Assembly: GCA_028288725.1 (NCBI GenBank)
Contig: JAQGIC010000129.1
Location: forward strand, 1 to 55,355
Length of the DNA stretch: 55,355 nt
Direction of reading: 5' to 3'
Origin: Rhodospirillales bacterium
Lineage (GTDB): Bacteria; Pseudomonadota; Alphaproteobacteria; ATCC43930; CGMCC-115725
Shown: piece after piece, positions 16,017-24,858 of the stretch
Position numbering within the stretch: the first letter of the stretch is position 1
How the letters are laid out: each line of letters begins with the position of its first letter
Notes under the pieces: model-generated
Seen by the model: the letters and a program-made list of their open reading frames with translations, nothing else
The model's database searches: none
What the model was told of the DNA's origin: nothing
Translations under genes and position numbers: made by a program

Positions 16017-17233
16017 CAGACGATCCCCCGCCGGCGCAGATCGGCGATCTCGGCGGGGCCGAGACCCAGCCGGTCGCCCAGCACCGTTTCGGTATGTTCG
16101 CCCAGGGCCGGGCCGGCCCAGGCGACCCGGCCGGGCGTCTCGCTGAGGCGGGGCGCGATGCCCTGCATGGCGATCGTGCCGAAATCCGCCGTCTCGACTT
16201 CGATCACCGCGTCGCGTTCGTTCAGATGCGCGTCGGCGACGACGCCGGCGGCATCGTTGACCGGCCCCGCCGGCACGCCGTGGGTTTCCAAAAGCGTGAC
16301 CAGATGATCGAGGCCGTACCCCGCGGTCCAGGCGGCGATGCGCGTGTCGAGTTCGTCCTGATGCCGGCCGCGCGCGCCGTGGGTCGCATAGCGTTCGTCG
16401 GTGCCCAGTTCCGGCTCGCCCATCGCCGCCGCCAGCCGGCGGAAGATGCCGTCGGCGTTGGCGCCGATCAGGATCCAGGTGCCGTCGGCGGTCGGATAGA
16501 GGTTGGAAGGCGCCACGCCCGGCAGGATCGAGCCGGTCCGCCCGCGCACGGCGCCCGTGCCGGAATATTCGCTGATGACGCTTTCCAGCACGGCCATGAC
16601 CGATTCGGTAATGGCGACATCGACAATCTGACCGCGCCCCTTGGCGTCGGCTGCGTCGCGCGCGCGGAGTGCCAGCAGGACGCCCATCGCCGCGAACACG
16701 CCGGCCAGCGAATCGCCGATCGACAGCCCGACGCGCGGCGGCGGGCGATCGGGAAAGCCCGCGAGACCGCGCATGCCCGCCATCGCCTCGGCGACGGAAC
16801 CGAAACCGGCTCGCCTGGCATAGGGACCGGTCTGGCCGAAGCCCGAGACGCGCGCCAGGATCAACCCGGGATTTTCGGCCTTGAGGACGTCGGGCCCGAG
16901 GCCCCAGTCCTCCAAAGTGCCGGGCCGGAAATTTTCGACCAGGACATCGGCCTCCGCGATCAGCCGGCGCGCGATCTCGCGGCCTTCCGGCTGGCGCAGG
17001 TCGAGCGTCACGCTTTGCTTGTTGCGGGCGATGACCGGCCACCAGAGCGACTTGCCGTCCCGCTTGGCGACACCCCATTGCCGCATGGCGTCGCCCGTGC
17101 CCGGCGGCTCCAGCTTGACCACGTCGGCGCCGAAATCGGCCAGCAACTGACCGCAGAACGGCCCGGCGATGAACGATCCCATTTCGATGACTTTGAGGCC
17201 CGCCAGCGGGCCCTGCAATTCGCCCCGAGACAT
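16016..17233 (-). CDS. CaiB/BaiF family (class III) CoA-transferase
   Basis: The 405-residue protein is a family III CoA-transferase, which moves CoA from a donor acyl-CoA to a carboxylic acid without covalent ping-pong kinetics. The N-terminus GLKVIEMGSFIAGPFCGQLL, the DFGADVVKLEPP segment and the region around the expected catalytic Asp, GLSIGDSLAG (about residue 165), are all clear. I chose ATG 17233 (GAGGAG ahead) over 17308, which would add 25 basic residues and overlap the operator-like site. It is the first gene of an operon with the lyase, binding protein and hydrolase, and follows a GntR gene on the same strand. Confidence 0.93.
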   Translation of the reverse strand: MSRGELQGPLAGLKVIEMGSFIAGPFCGQLLADFGADVVKLEPPGTGDAMRQWGVAKRDGKSLWWPVIARNKQSVTLDLRQPEGREIARRLIAEADVLVENFRPGTLEDWGLGPDVLKAENPGLILARVSGFGQTGPYARRAGFGSVAEAMAGMRGLAGFPDRPPPRVGLSIGDSLAGVFAAMGVLLALRARDAADAKGRGQIVDVAITESVMAVLESVISEYSGTGAVRGRTGSILPGVAPSNLYPTADGTWILIGANADGIFRRLAAAMGEPELGTDERYATHGARGRHQDELDTRIAAWTAGYGLDHLVTLLETHGVPAGPVNDAAGVVADAHLNERDAVIEVETADFGTIAMQGIAPRLSETPGRVAWAGPALGEHTETVLGDRLGLGPAEIADLRRRGIV

Positions 17234-17287
17234 TCCCGGACTCCTCTCCCCTCGCACCGTGCGCCGTTGCCGGCGTCTTTTATCTTT

Positions 17288-17299
17288 TTTGGTATACCA
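17288..17299. promoter_or_regulatory. Probable GntR/FadR-type operator ahead of the CoA-transferase operon
   Basis: The perfect palindrome TGGTATACCA (17290-17299) within TTTGGTATACC recurs at 18071-18081 upstream of the adjacent GntR gene. FCD-type GntR regulators bind sites of the form TGGTnnACCA. It lies 55 bases before the CoA-transferase start, a good position for repression. Confidence 0.65.
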
Positions 17300-17344
17300 T
17301 TTCGGCATGCCAACGCAAGCGGCGTCGGAAGCACCGACGCCCGA

Positions 17345-18025
17345 TCAAGCGCGGACGGCGACGCCCCGCGCGCGCAGCGGCCGCTGTTCGTCGCCGATCG
17401 AGCGCATCAGCCGTTCGCGGCCACGTTGGACATGCTGAATGATCAGGGTCGCCGCCCCGTCGGCGTCGCGCGCCCGGATGCGTTCCACGACGCCGCGATG
17501 TTCGGCCCAGGCGGTGGCGCGCCCCGCCTCACTCCAGATCTCCAGCCAGCGGGCGCGCGACAGACGGGTCATGATGTCGGTGATGGTGCGGACGAAAAAG
17601 CAATTGCCCGACAGGCGCGCCAGCGCCACGTGGAATTCATTGCCGACCCGGTGCCAATCTTCCAGCGCCGCGTCGGTCCCACAGCTGTCGAGCATGGCAT
17701 CGATGGCATCCAGTTCGTCCGTGACGTCGCGGGCACAGGCGAGCCGGGCCGAGGCGCCCTCGACCGCCTCGCGAAACGCAAACAGCTGGTCGAGCTCGCC
17801 GATATCGATCGGCGCCACCGCATAGGATCGGCCGTCGCGCGTCACCAACCCTTCGGTCTCCAGGCGCGCGAGCGCGGCGCGGATTGGCGTGCGCGAGCCG
17901 GCGAAGCGGGTTTCCAGCCAGCGCTCGCTCAGCTTGTCGCCGGGCAAGAGCTCCAGCGTCAGGATCAGGTTCCGCAGCTGGCGATAGGCCTGATCCATCT
18001 GGGACGGCGGCTTGACATCGATCAT
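17345..18025 (-). CDS. GntR family regulator, FCD (FadR) subfamily
   Basis: The 226-residue protein has an N-terminal winged helix (AYRQLRNLILTLELLPGDKL, SERWLETRF, SRTPIRAALARLETEGLV) and a C-terminal FCD helical domain with metal-binding candidates in FREAVEGASARLA, NEFHVALARLSGN and AEHRGVVERI. ATG 18025 puts the helix-turn-helix at the usual distance; in-frame codons upstream to 18238 give arginine-rich, unlikely sequence. Matching palindromes lie upstream of this gene and of the following operon, so it probably represses itself and the CoA-transferase/lyase genes until a small carboxylate binds. Confidence 0.9.
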   Translation of the reverse strand: MIDVKPPSQMDQAYRQLRNLILTLELLPGDKLSERWLETRFAGSRTPIRAALARLETEGLVTRDGRSYAVAPIDIGELDQLFAFREAVEGASARLACARDVTDELDAIDAMLDSCGTDAALEDWHRVGNEFHVALARLSGNCFFVRTITDIMTRLSRARWLEIWSEAGRATAWAEHRGVVERIRARDADGAATLIIQHVQRGRERLMRSIGDEQRPLRARGVAVRA

Positions 18026-18447
18026 GGTCGCTTGGGTCTCCCTCAGGCCCTCGCTTCTAGCACGAACCGCTTTGGTATACCGCCGCCGTCGCCTGGAGTT
18101 AAGCGTTCCGTCAATATCGTTGGTTTTGGTCCGCCGAGATGACCGGCGCCATCGCCGCCCCCCGCCAGGACCCCGCGACGCCCTCGACCCGGCTCCTCTG
18201 TGGATGGCGCTGGACTCCACACCGAAAGGGCGCGGCAAGGATTGGTATCCGAAGCTGAACCACGACGCCTGATTGCGGCTCGAATCACCTCATATCCGAT
18301 CGAGAGAAAGTTTCAAACCGAGGTGGTTTCGGCTCTCGGTCGCCGACTTTACTTGCTGACAATTGGGTATATCGTCCCAAGCTGCGCAACGGCGTCCAGC
18401 TCCGACCGTTCGAGGCTTTGCACGCCGAAACCGGAGGAAATGCGATC
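18026..18447. other. Intergenic region between the GntR and methyltransferase genes
   Basis: These 422 bases hold the GntR operator copy at 18071-18081. I see no supportable gene; short frames here are arginine- and proline-rich and lack ribosome sites. An AT-richer patch around 18350-18375 may hold the methyltransferase promoter, but I could not fit a convincing -35/-10 pair. Confidence 0.5.
18071..18081. promoter_or_regulatory. Probable GntR autoregulatory operator
   Basis: TTTGGTATACC, the same 11 bases found ahead of the CoA-transferase gene, lies 46 bases upstream of the GntR start codon. One half-site is imperfect at its end (CCG instead of CCA). Confidence 0.6.
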
Positions 18448-19509
18448 ATGCGTGAACCCGACGGAGATAAGCTCAATGCATTGATGGGTCGATTGGTGGG
18501 CGATCTGGGCGCGTCCATGACCGCCGCTCTCATCGTCCTCGGCGACCGCCTCGGCCTCTATCGGGCGATGGCGGACGGCGTAGCGGTGACGCCGGCGGAA
18601 CTCGCAAAAACGACCGGACTCAAGGAACGCTATGTGCGGGAGTGGCTTTCCGCGCAAGCGGCCGCCGAATTTGTCGAATACGATGACAAGTCGGGTACTT
18701 TCAGCCTCTCTGCGGAGCAGGCGATGGCTTTTGCCGACGAGGGCGGCCCGGCCTTCTTCGCCGGCGCCTTCGAGATCGTCCAGGCGATGTGGCTCGACGA
18801 ACCCAAGATCGCCGCGGCCTTCAGGAGCGGCGAAGGCGTCGGCTGGCACGAGCACAGCGCCTGCCTCTTCCGCGGTACCGAGCGCTTCTTCAGGCCCGGC
18901 TATAGCAACTACCTCGCCGCCAGTTGGATACCCGCGCTGGATGGCGTGCATGAGAAATTGCAAAACGGGGCGTCGGTTGCGGATGTCGGTTGCGGTCACG
19001 GCGCGTCGGCGATCCTGATGGCCCAGACCTATCCGAACGCGCGCCTCTTCGGTTTCGACTACCACGGCCCCTCGATCGAGCGGGCGCGCGAAGCGGCCGC
19101 AAAAGCCGGGGTCGGCGACCGGATCACCTTCGAGCAGGCTTCGGCGAAGGATTTCCCCGCCAAGGGCTACGACCTCGTCGCGATGTTCGATTGTCTTCAC
19201 GATATGGGCGACCCGGTCGGCGCCGGTCGGCATGTCAAGGAGGCGCTTAACGCCGACGGCACCTGGCTGATCGTGGAGCCGTTCGCGAACGACCAGCTCA
19301 AGGACAATCTGAACCCGGTCGGACGCGTCTTCTACAGTGCTTCGACGATGCTGTGCACGCCCGCCTCGCTGTCGCAGGAGGTCGGGCTCGGTCTCGGTGC
19401 CCAGGCCGGCGAGGCACGCCTGCGCCAGGTCGCCACCGAGGCGGGCTTTTCCCGCTTCCGCCGCGCGGCCGAGACGCCATTCAATCTGGTCTTCGAAGCG
19501 CGGGTCTAG
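18448..19509 (+). CDS. Class I SAM-dependent methyltransferase with N-terminal winged helix
   Basis: The 353-residue protein has an N-terminal winged-helix dimerisation region (LGLYRAMADGVAVTPAELAK, then ERYVREWLSAQAAAEFVEYD) followed by a Rossmann methyltransferase domain. That domain has the SAM motif VADVGCGHGASAILMAQ near residue 180 and the acidic FGFDYHGPSIERAR strand. This layout is shared with many O-methyltransferase-like and transcription-regulator-like proteins of unknown substrate. ATG 18448 follows GGAGG at a normal distance. It is a stand-alone gene and no substrate can be suggested. Confidence 0.85.
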   Translation: MREPDGDKLNALMGRLVGDLGASMTAALIVLGDRLGLYRAMADGVAVTPAELAKTTGLKERYVREWLSAQAAAEFVEYDDKSGTFSLSAEQAMAFADEGGPAFFAGAFEIVQAMWLDEPKIAAAFRSGEGVGWHEHSACLFRGTERFFRPGYSNYLAASWIPALDGVHEKLQNGASVADVGCGHGASAILMAQTYPNARLFGFDYHGPSIERAREAAAKAGVGDRITFEQASAKDFPAKGYDLVAMFDCLHDMGDPVGAGRHVKEALNADGTWLIVEPFANDQLKDNLNPVGRVFYSASTMLCTPASLSQEVGLGLGAQAGEARLRQVATEAGFSRFRRAAETPFNLVFEARV

Positions 19510-19662
19510 ACGCACCGCGGCAACGCTGCGCGGCCGGTGTCGCAAGCGAGGATTTCTTTACGGACGGACGGAGGCCGCCGCCTTCGTCCGCCGGATAATA
19601 CCTGACGTCCGCTGGCAGGTATGGAGGCGTAAAGTGCCCGCTCCTCGCCCGCAGGAGATGTC

Positions 19663-19917
19663 ATGCCCGCCATCCTCGAACTTCGCCGCTACACGCTGCA
19701 TCCCGGTCGCCGAGACGACCTGATCGACCTGTTCGATCGAGAATTCATCGAAAGCCAGGAAGCTCTGGACCTGGACGTCGTCGGTCAATTCCGCGATCTG
19801 GACGATCCCGATCAGTTCGTCTGGCTGCGCGGCTTCGCCGACATGGCGACCCGGGCGACCGCCCTCGGCGCCTTCTACGGCGGACCGGTCTGGCAGGCCC
19901 GCATCGGGCGACCCTAG
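19663..19917 (+). CDS. NIPSNAP family protein, C-terminally truncated
   Basis: The 84 residues cover only the first part of a NIPSNAP (ferredoxin-like, dimeric alpha/beta barrel) protein: ELRRYTLHPGRRDDLIDLF, then DPDQFVWLRGFADM and AFYGGPVW. As I recall the family, related proteins continue past this point into a further strand and often a second domain. Here the frame ends at QARIGRP and TAG, and I see no continuation in another frame before the next gene, which suggests a deletion rather than a frameshift. It may still make a small protein. The family's function is poorly known. Confidence 0.65.
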   Translation: MPAILELRRYTLHPGRRDDLIDLFDREFIESQEALDLDVVGQFRDLDDPDQFVWLRGFADMATRATALGAFYGGPVWQARIGRP

Positions 19918-19945
19918 CAGAGAATACTGACAGAGGCCTGGCGGC

Positions 19946-21004
19946 TTAGCCGGCCGGCTCCAGCACCGTGCGGCCGATCACCTTGCCCCGGTGCAGATCC
20001 GCGAGCGCCGCATCGGCCTGGTCGAGCGGCCGGCGGGTGATCGGGATCGGCGGAATGCGCTTCGCCCGTACCAGCGCCACCAGTTCCTTCAGCTCGGCCA
20101 GATTGCCGACATAGGAGCCCTGGATGGTGATCGCGCGCATCGGGATGAGCGGGATCGGCAGGTTGGTCTCGCCGCCGAACAGGCCGATGATGATCAATTG
20201 CCCGCCCTTGGCCAGCGCGTCGAAGCCCAGCTTCACCGTCGCCGGTGCGCCGACGCAGTCGATGATCGCCCAGACCATTCCGCCGGCCGCCGCCTTCAGC
20301 TGGTCGAGCGCGTCGGCGGCGGACCCGTCGATCGCGGCGATCGCGCCGGCCGCGATCGCGGCTGCCCGCTTGGCCGGATCGATATCGACCAGGATGGCCC
20401 GGCCGCCCAGCACGCCGATCAGGTTGGTGCACATCAGCCCGAGTCCGCCGGCACCGATCACGATGATCGGCTCGCGCGCCAGGATGTCCTTCGGGATCTT
20501 CTTGAGCGCGCTGAACGTGGTCAGGCCGGAGCAGGCATAGGGCGCCATCTCGGCCGGCGTCAGATCGCCGATATCGACCAGATAGCGCGCGTGCGGCACC
20601 AGGATCTGCTCGGCATAGCCGCCATGGCGATGCACGCCCAGGAAACGGGCATCGGCGCAGAGATTTTCGCTGCCGGCCAGGCAGACGGCGCAGCCGCCGC
20701 AGCCGATCCAGGGATAGACCAGCCGTATATCGCCGACCGCGACGCCGGTCGCGTCCGGCCCGAGCGCCACGACTTCGCCGACCGTCTCGTGGCCCATGGC
20801 GAGCGGCAGGGCGATGCCGCGATCCTTCAAGGACAGCCGCTTGCCCTGGCCCAGATCGTAGCCGCCTTCCCAGATATGCAGATCGCTGTGGCAGACGCCG
20901 GCCGCGCGCACGCGGAGCAGCACCTCGGCGCCGGCGGGCGTCGGCGTCGGATAGTCATGGGCCTTGAGCGGTTGCCCGAATTCCTGAACCTCGTAGCGGC
21001 GCAT
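19946..21004 (-). CDS. Zinc-dependent alcohol dehydrogenase
   Basis: The 352-residue medium-chain dehydrogenase has catalytic zinc ligands in GVCHSDLHIWEG and GHETVGEV and a structural-zinc loop that is only partly cysteine-rich (WIGCGGCAVCLAGSENLC). The Rossmann motif GAGGLGLM is near residue 180, followed by an acidic DIDPAKR for NAD preference. I chose ATG 21004 because GGGAGGA lies just ahead and the family N-terminus starts there. The divergent hypothetical gene begins 78 bases away. The substrate is unknown; alcohol or aldehyde oxidation is the likely reaction. Confidence 0.92.
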   Translation of the reverse strand: MRRYEVQEFGQPLKAHDYPTPTPAGAEVLLRVRAAGVCHSDLHIWEGGYDLGQGKRLSLKDRGIALPLAMGHETVGEVVALGPDATGVAVGDIRLVYPWIGCGGCAVCLAGSENLCADARFLGVHRHGGYAEQILVPHARYLVDIGDLTPAEMAPYACSGLTTFSALKKIPKDILAREPIIVIGAGGLGLMCTNLIGVLGGRAILVDIDPAKRAAAIAAGAIAAIDGSAADALDQLKAAAGGMVWAIIDCVGAPATVKLGFDALAKGGQLIIIGLFGGETNLPIPLIPMRAITIQGSYVGNLAELKELVALVRAKRIPPIPITRRPLDQADAALADLHRGKVIGRTVLEPAG

Positions 21005-21082
21005 CCATTCCTCCCGGTCGCATCTTTCTCGTTGGCAATCATCGAACGCCAGGCGACGGTGCAAGGCAAGAGGAGACCTGAA

Positions 21083-21778
21083 GTGAGCAATGAGATCAGC
21101 CTGGACGAGATCGTCGAGCTGGACGAGACGGCACCGCCCGGGATCAACGGCGAGCGGGCGCGCCAGCAGGCCGAGTTTCATGGGCGCGAGGTGCGGGAAC
21201 TGGCCCCGCTGATCACGGCGGACCCCAGCCGCCGCGCCGAGCAGCTGAAGCATCGCGAGCTGGAACTCTTGTGCCGCGAGCTGGCCCTGGCCTTCGCCTG
21301 GCTTACCGAAAAGGATCGGCCGTCGACCGACCTGGATCTGGCGATGGCCCATCTGCGCGAGACCTATGAGGCGTCGCCGGAGCTGGCCCTGCTGCGCGAG
21401 ATCGCCGAGACGCAGTATCCGCTGCTGACCCGGATCACCTTCAGCCGCAGCAATGCGGTCGGATTGCTCGACGAGACGCGGCTCAGCCTGAAGCACGCCG
21501 CGCGCGGCCGGCCGCTCGCCGATACCATGGAACCGGCCGAGGCGGACCAGATGCTGATCCGCTGGCTGGAGTCGGCCACGGCGACGCCCGGCGTTCCGTT
21601 GCTGCCGGTGCATGAAGCGCTGGAGTGGTTCCGCCATCTGGCCGCGGCGCGCGGCACGCCCGATCACGGCCGCCCGCTGGAGGACGATCTGGAGGCGACG
21701 ATCTATCTGGCGCGCGGCACGCTCGAGGCGGCAGGCTTCGCCTACCGCGGACCGGAGGAGCCGGCGCCGGGGTATTAG
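21083..21778 (+). CDS. Conserved hypothetical protein
   Basis: I do not recognise this family. It starts at a GTG (21083) preceded by AGGAG at seven to eight bases; no ATG fits as well. The 231-residue product is acidic and leucine- and alanine-rich and looks mostly helical. It has no signal peptide, membrane segment, cysteine cluster or nucleotide motif. Charged patches such as QLKHRELELLCRELALAF and EIAETQYPLL hint at helical bundles. It is divergent from the alcohol dehydrogenase gene and followed by a REP pair. Codon use matches its neighbours, so I think it is real. Confidence 0.7.
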   Translation: MSNEISLDEIVELDETAPPGINGERARQQAEFHGREVRELAPLITADPSRRAEQLKHRELELLCRELALAFAWLTEKDRPSTDLDLAMAHLRETYEASPELALLREIAETQYPLLTRITFSRSNAVGLLDETRLSLKHAARGRPLADTMEPAEADQMLIRWLESATATPGVPLLPVHEALEWFRHLAAARGTPDHGRPLEDDLEATIYLARGTLEAAGFAYRGPEEPAPGY

Positions 21779-21784
21779 CTCCAT

Positions 21785-21866
21785 CGTCATTCCCGCGAAA
21801 GCGGGAATCCAGGGTTGCCGGCACCATCTCGTCGTTGCCTGGATTCCCGCTTTCGCGGGAATGACG
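21785..21866. repeat. REP inverted pair between convergent genes
   Basis: Two perfect 29-base inverted arms (21785-21813 and 21838-21866), starting CGTCATTCCCGCGAAAGCGG, flank a 24-base spacer. Each arm is itself a small palindrome. The pair sits between the convergent hypothetical gene and tex and could stop transcription from both sides, though it lacks a T-tract. Confidence 0.85.
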
Positions 21867-21873
21867 GAGAAAA

Positions 21874-24192
21874 CTATCTTTTCTTCAGCGCCGCCAGCCG
21901 CAACGCCTCGGCCATCATGCCTCCGCCGACCGGCGGCGGCGCCACCGGCTTGGGCGTCGCCTGCGGCTGGCGCGGGCGCTCGACGCGCGGCGCCGGCGCC
22001 TTCGGCCGGACCGTTTCGTCCAGCCGCATGGTGAGCGCGATGCGTTTCCTCGCCGGGTCGACCTCGACGACCTTGACCTTGACGATGTCGCCCGGCTTGA
22101 CGATCGCGCGCGGGTCTTTGACGAAGCTGTTGGACAGGGCCGAGATATGGACCAGCCCGTCCTGATGCACGCCGATGTCGACGAAGGCGCCGAACGCCGC
22201 GACGTTGGTCACGACCCCTTCCAGCATCATGCCCGGCTGCAGATCCTTGATCTCATGCACGTCGTCGCGAAAGCTCGCGGTCTTGAACGCCGGACGCGGA
22301 TCCCGGCCGGGCTTTTCCAGCTCGGCCAGGATGTCGGTCACGGTCGGCAGGCCGAAATGCGCGTCGGTGAAATCCTCCGCCTTCAAGCCGCGCAGCACCG
22401 GCGCATTGCCGATCAGGCTTTCGATGTCGGTCTTGGCCCGGCCCAGAATCCGGCGCACGACCGGATAGGCTTCCGGATGCACGCCGGAGGCGTCGAGCGG
22501 GTCGGCGCCGCCGGCAATGCGCAGGAAGCCCGCCGAGAGTTCAAACGCCTTCGGACCGAGCCGCGGCACTTCCTTCAAGGCCGCGCGGCTGGCGAAGCGG
22601 CCATGGGTCTCGCGGTGGGCGACGATATTCTGCGCCAGCCCCTCGCCGACGCCCGACACGCGCGCCAGCAGCGGCGCCGACGCGGTGTTGACGTCGACGC
22701 CCACGGCATTCACGCAATCCTCGACCACGGCATCGAGCGAGCGCGACAGTTTGAACTCGCTCAGATCATGCTGGTACTGGCCGACGCCGATCGATTTCGG
22801 ATCGATCTTGACCAACTCGGCCAGGGGATCCTGCAGACGGCGGGCGATCGAGACCGCGCCGCGCAAGGTCACGTCCAGCTCCGGCAGCTCGGCCGATGCA
22901 TAGGCCGAGGCGGAATAGACCGAGGCGCCGGCCTCCGACACGACGATCTTGGTGAGCGGCAGATCCGGGTTCCGCTGGATCAGCTCGGCCGCCAGCTTGT
23001 CGGTCTCTCGCGACGCCGTGCCGTTGCCGATCGCGATCAGCTCGACCTTATGCTCCCGGGCCAGGCGCCCCAGAACGCCAAGCGCCTCGTCCCAGCGCTT
23101 TTGCGGCTCGTGCGGGAAGATCGCGGTGGTCGCCACGACCTTGCCGGTGCCGTCCACGACCGCGACCTTGACCCCGGTGCGGAATCCCGGATCCAGGCCT
23201 AGCGTCGGCCGCGTGCCGGCGGGTGCGGCCAGCAGCAGGTCGCGCAGATTGCCGGCGAAGACGCGCACCGCCTCTTCCTCGGCCGCCTGGAACAGGCGCA
23301 TGCGCAGATCGATCTGCAGATGGATCAGGATCTTGGTGCGCCAGGCCCAGCGCGCGGTCTCCAATAGCCATCGGTCGCCCGGCCGGCCTTTGTCCGCGAT
23401 GCCGAAATGATGCGCGATGCGGCGCTCGTAGAAGCCCGGCTCGGTCGATTTCACCGCCGCCGGATCCACGACCTCGGGCAGGAATTGCAGGTCGAGAAAT
23501 TCTTCCTTTTCACCGCGAAGCAGCGCCAGGGTCCGGTGCGACGGCAGCTTGCCGTAGCGTTCGGCATAGTCGAAATAGTCGGAAAACTTGGCGCCGGCGG
23601 CCTGTTTGCCGTCGCGTACCTTGGCGGCGAGCTGGCCGCGCGCCCAGACTTCCTCGCGCAAACTGCCGATCAGCTCGGCATTCTCCGCAAAGCGCTCGAC
23701 CAGGATCGATTTGGCGCCATCGAGGGCGGCGTCGACATCGGCCACCTCGCGCGCCGGATCGACGAACGGAGCGGCGGCGGCGCGCGGATCCTGCTCCGGT
23801 GCGGCCATCAAGGCGTCCGCCAGCGGCTCCAGCCCGGCTTCGCGCGCGATCTGCGCCTTGGTCCGGCGCTTCGGCTTGTAGGGCAGATAGATATCTTCCA
23901 GCCGCGCCTTGTTGTCGGCCGCCAGGATCTGGGCGTGGAGCGTGTCGTCGAGTTTGCCCTGCTCGCGGATGCTCGACAGGATCGCCGTCCGCCGCTCCTC
24001 CAGCTCGCGCAGATAGCCCAGCCGTTCCTCGAGCGTGCGCAGCTGCGCATCGTCGAGCGCACCGGTCGCCTCCTTGCGATAGCGCGCCACGAACGGCACC
24101 GTGGCGCCGCCATCCAGGAGATCGATCGTGGCGGCAACCTGCCATTCCTGGGCGCCGAGTTCCTCGGCAATGCGGAGCGAGATGGGCTTCAT
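21874..24192 (-). CDS. tex: Tex family RNA-binding transcription accessory protein
   Basis: The 772-residue protein has the full Tex layout: a helical N-terminus ([20 protein letters not shown]), a YqgF-like RNase-H-fold domain starting [19 protein letters not shown], helix-hairpin-helix segments ([20 protein letters not shown] and the next repeat), and a C-terminal S1 domain ([34 protein letters not shown]). The tail is proline- and arginine-rich. Tex is a conserved cytoplasmic nucleic-acid-binding protein that affects transcription and stress or toxin gene expression. It is a single gene here, closed off by the REP pair. The start is the ATG giving the standard [13 protein letters not shown]. 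Confidence 0.97.
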   Translation of the reverse strand: MKPISLRIAEELGAQEWQVAATIDLLDGGATVPFVARYRKEATGALDDAQLRTLEERLGYLRELEERRTAILSSIREQGKLDDTLHAQILAADNKARLEDIYLPYKPKRRTKAQIAREAGLEPLADALMAAPEQDPRAAAAPFVDPAREVADVDAALDGAKSILVERFAENAELIGSLREEVWARGQLAAKVRDGKQAAGAKFSDYFDYAERYGKLPSHRTLALLRGEKEEFLDLQFLPEVVDPAAVKSTEPGFYERRIAHHFGIADKGRPGDRWLLETARWAWRTKILIHLQIDLRMRLFQAAEEEAVRVFAGNLRDLLLAAPAGTRPTLGLDPGFRTGVKVAVVDGTGKVVATTAIFPHEPQKRWDEALGVLGRLAREHKVELIAIGNGTASRETDKLAAELIQRNPDLPLTKIVVSEAGASVYSASAYASAELPELDVTLRGAVSIARRLQDPLAELVKIDPKSIGVGQYQHDLSEFKLSRSLDAVVEDCVNAVGVDVNTASAPLLARVSGVGEGLAQNIVAHRETHGRFASRAALKEVPRLGPKAFELSAGFLRIAGGADPLDASGVHPEAYPVVRRILGRAKTDIESLIGNAPVLRGLKAEDFTDAHFGLPTVTDILAELEKPGRDPRPAFKTASFRDDVHEIKDLQPGMMLEGVVTNVAAFGAFVDIGVHQDGLVHISALSNSFVKDPRAIVKPGDIVKVKVVEVDPARKRIALTMRLDETVRPKAPAPRVERPRQPQATPKPVAPPPVGGGMMAEALRLAALKKR

Positions 24193-24379
24193 GCGGCCTT
24201 CGGTCAGACAAAGGGGGCCGGCTTCCCGGCGGGCGGGATTTGTAGCGGCTCCAGGGGTCCGGGGTCAAAGGTCATGCCGGAAGGTTCGCTGCCGCATGTA
24301 TCGAAATTTTGACGACGCGCGGCTGGATCCGGGCGATATTGGCGCCGCCTCTCCCCGTGACGGACGTTGGGCCCATCCC

Positions 24380-24796
24380 ATGAGAATTTCCTCGATCGCC
24401 ATCGGTCCTGCCGTCCTGCTCTGGGCCGGGTGCGCCCAGGCCGCAAGCTACGACTGCCCGACCAGGATCGCCGTCCAGCAGGAAATTACCGTCGTGCCCG
24501 CAGGCTGGAACAGCTTCGAGGACCAGGACGTCCATCCGCTGACCGGCGTCAGCCTGTCCGAGGGCGAGCCCTCGAAACGGGCGACGCTTGTCCCCAGCAG
24601 CGATCGGCGAACCGGCAAGCTGGCCGTCACCACCTGGGCCTTTACCGTCTCGTCCGAGGGCTATTGGCTGTCCTGCCTCTATGCAGGCACCGGCATGGCG
24701 GTCACGCTCAAGCTGCCCGACGGCGTAAAATCCTGTCGGGTCGAAGGCGATGCCCGCTTCGATCCGCCCTCTCCGACGAAGATCGAGTGCCGGTAG
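24380..24796 (+). CDS. STY0301-family-like small exported protein
   Basis: The 138-residue protein has a signal peptide (MRISSIAIGPAVLLWAGCAQ, cleavage probably after AQA or AQAA). The mature part resembles STY0301-type proteins: a YDCPTRIAVQQ start, PAGWNSFED, an SLSEGEPS segment, and a paired-cysteine C-terminal half (YWLSCLYAG, VKSCRVEG, KIECR). Four mature cysteines probably form disulfides in the periplasm. GC also allows a lipoprotein reading (WAGC), which I consider less likely because no consensus aliphatic residue precedes AGC. Function is unknown. Confidence 0.65.
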   Translation: MRISSIAIGPAVLLWAGCAQAASYDCPTRIAVQQEITVVPAGWNSFEDQDVHPLTGVSLSEGEPSKRATLVPSSDRRTGKLAVTTWAFTVSSEGYWLSCLYAGTGMAVTLKLPDGVKSCRVEGDARFDPPSPTKIECR

Positions 24797-24799
24797 ACC

Positions 24800-24852
24800 A
24801 AATACTTAGGGACTGATCACCGATCCGCAGCGGTTTGATCCGGTCAGGCTCT
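24800..24852. repeat. Degenerate dispersed repeat between convergent genes
   Basis: ACCAAATACTTAGGGACTGA followed by GGTTTGATCCGGTCAGGCTC looks like a decayed copy of the repeat at 12603-12659. The stem is weak here. It lies between the convergent STY0301-like and GST genes. Confidence 0.5.
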
Positions 24853-24858
24853 AGGCCG

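Noticed and set aside
15147-17078. One long minus-strand frame that would fuse the HMGL-like lyase to an upstream half
   Set aside because: The upstream half is an out-of-frame reading of the CoA-transferase gene; the lyase starts at ATG 16016 in a TGATG overlap.
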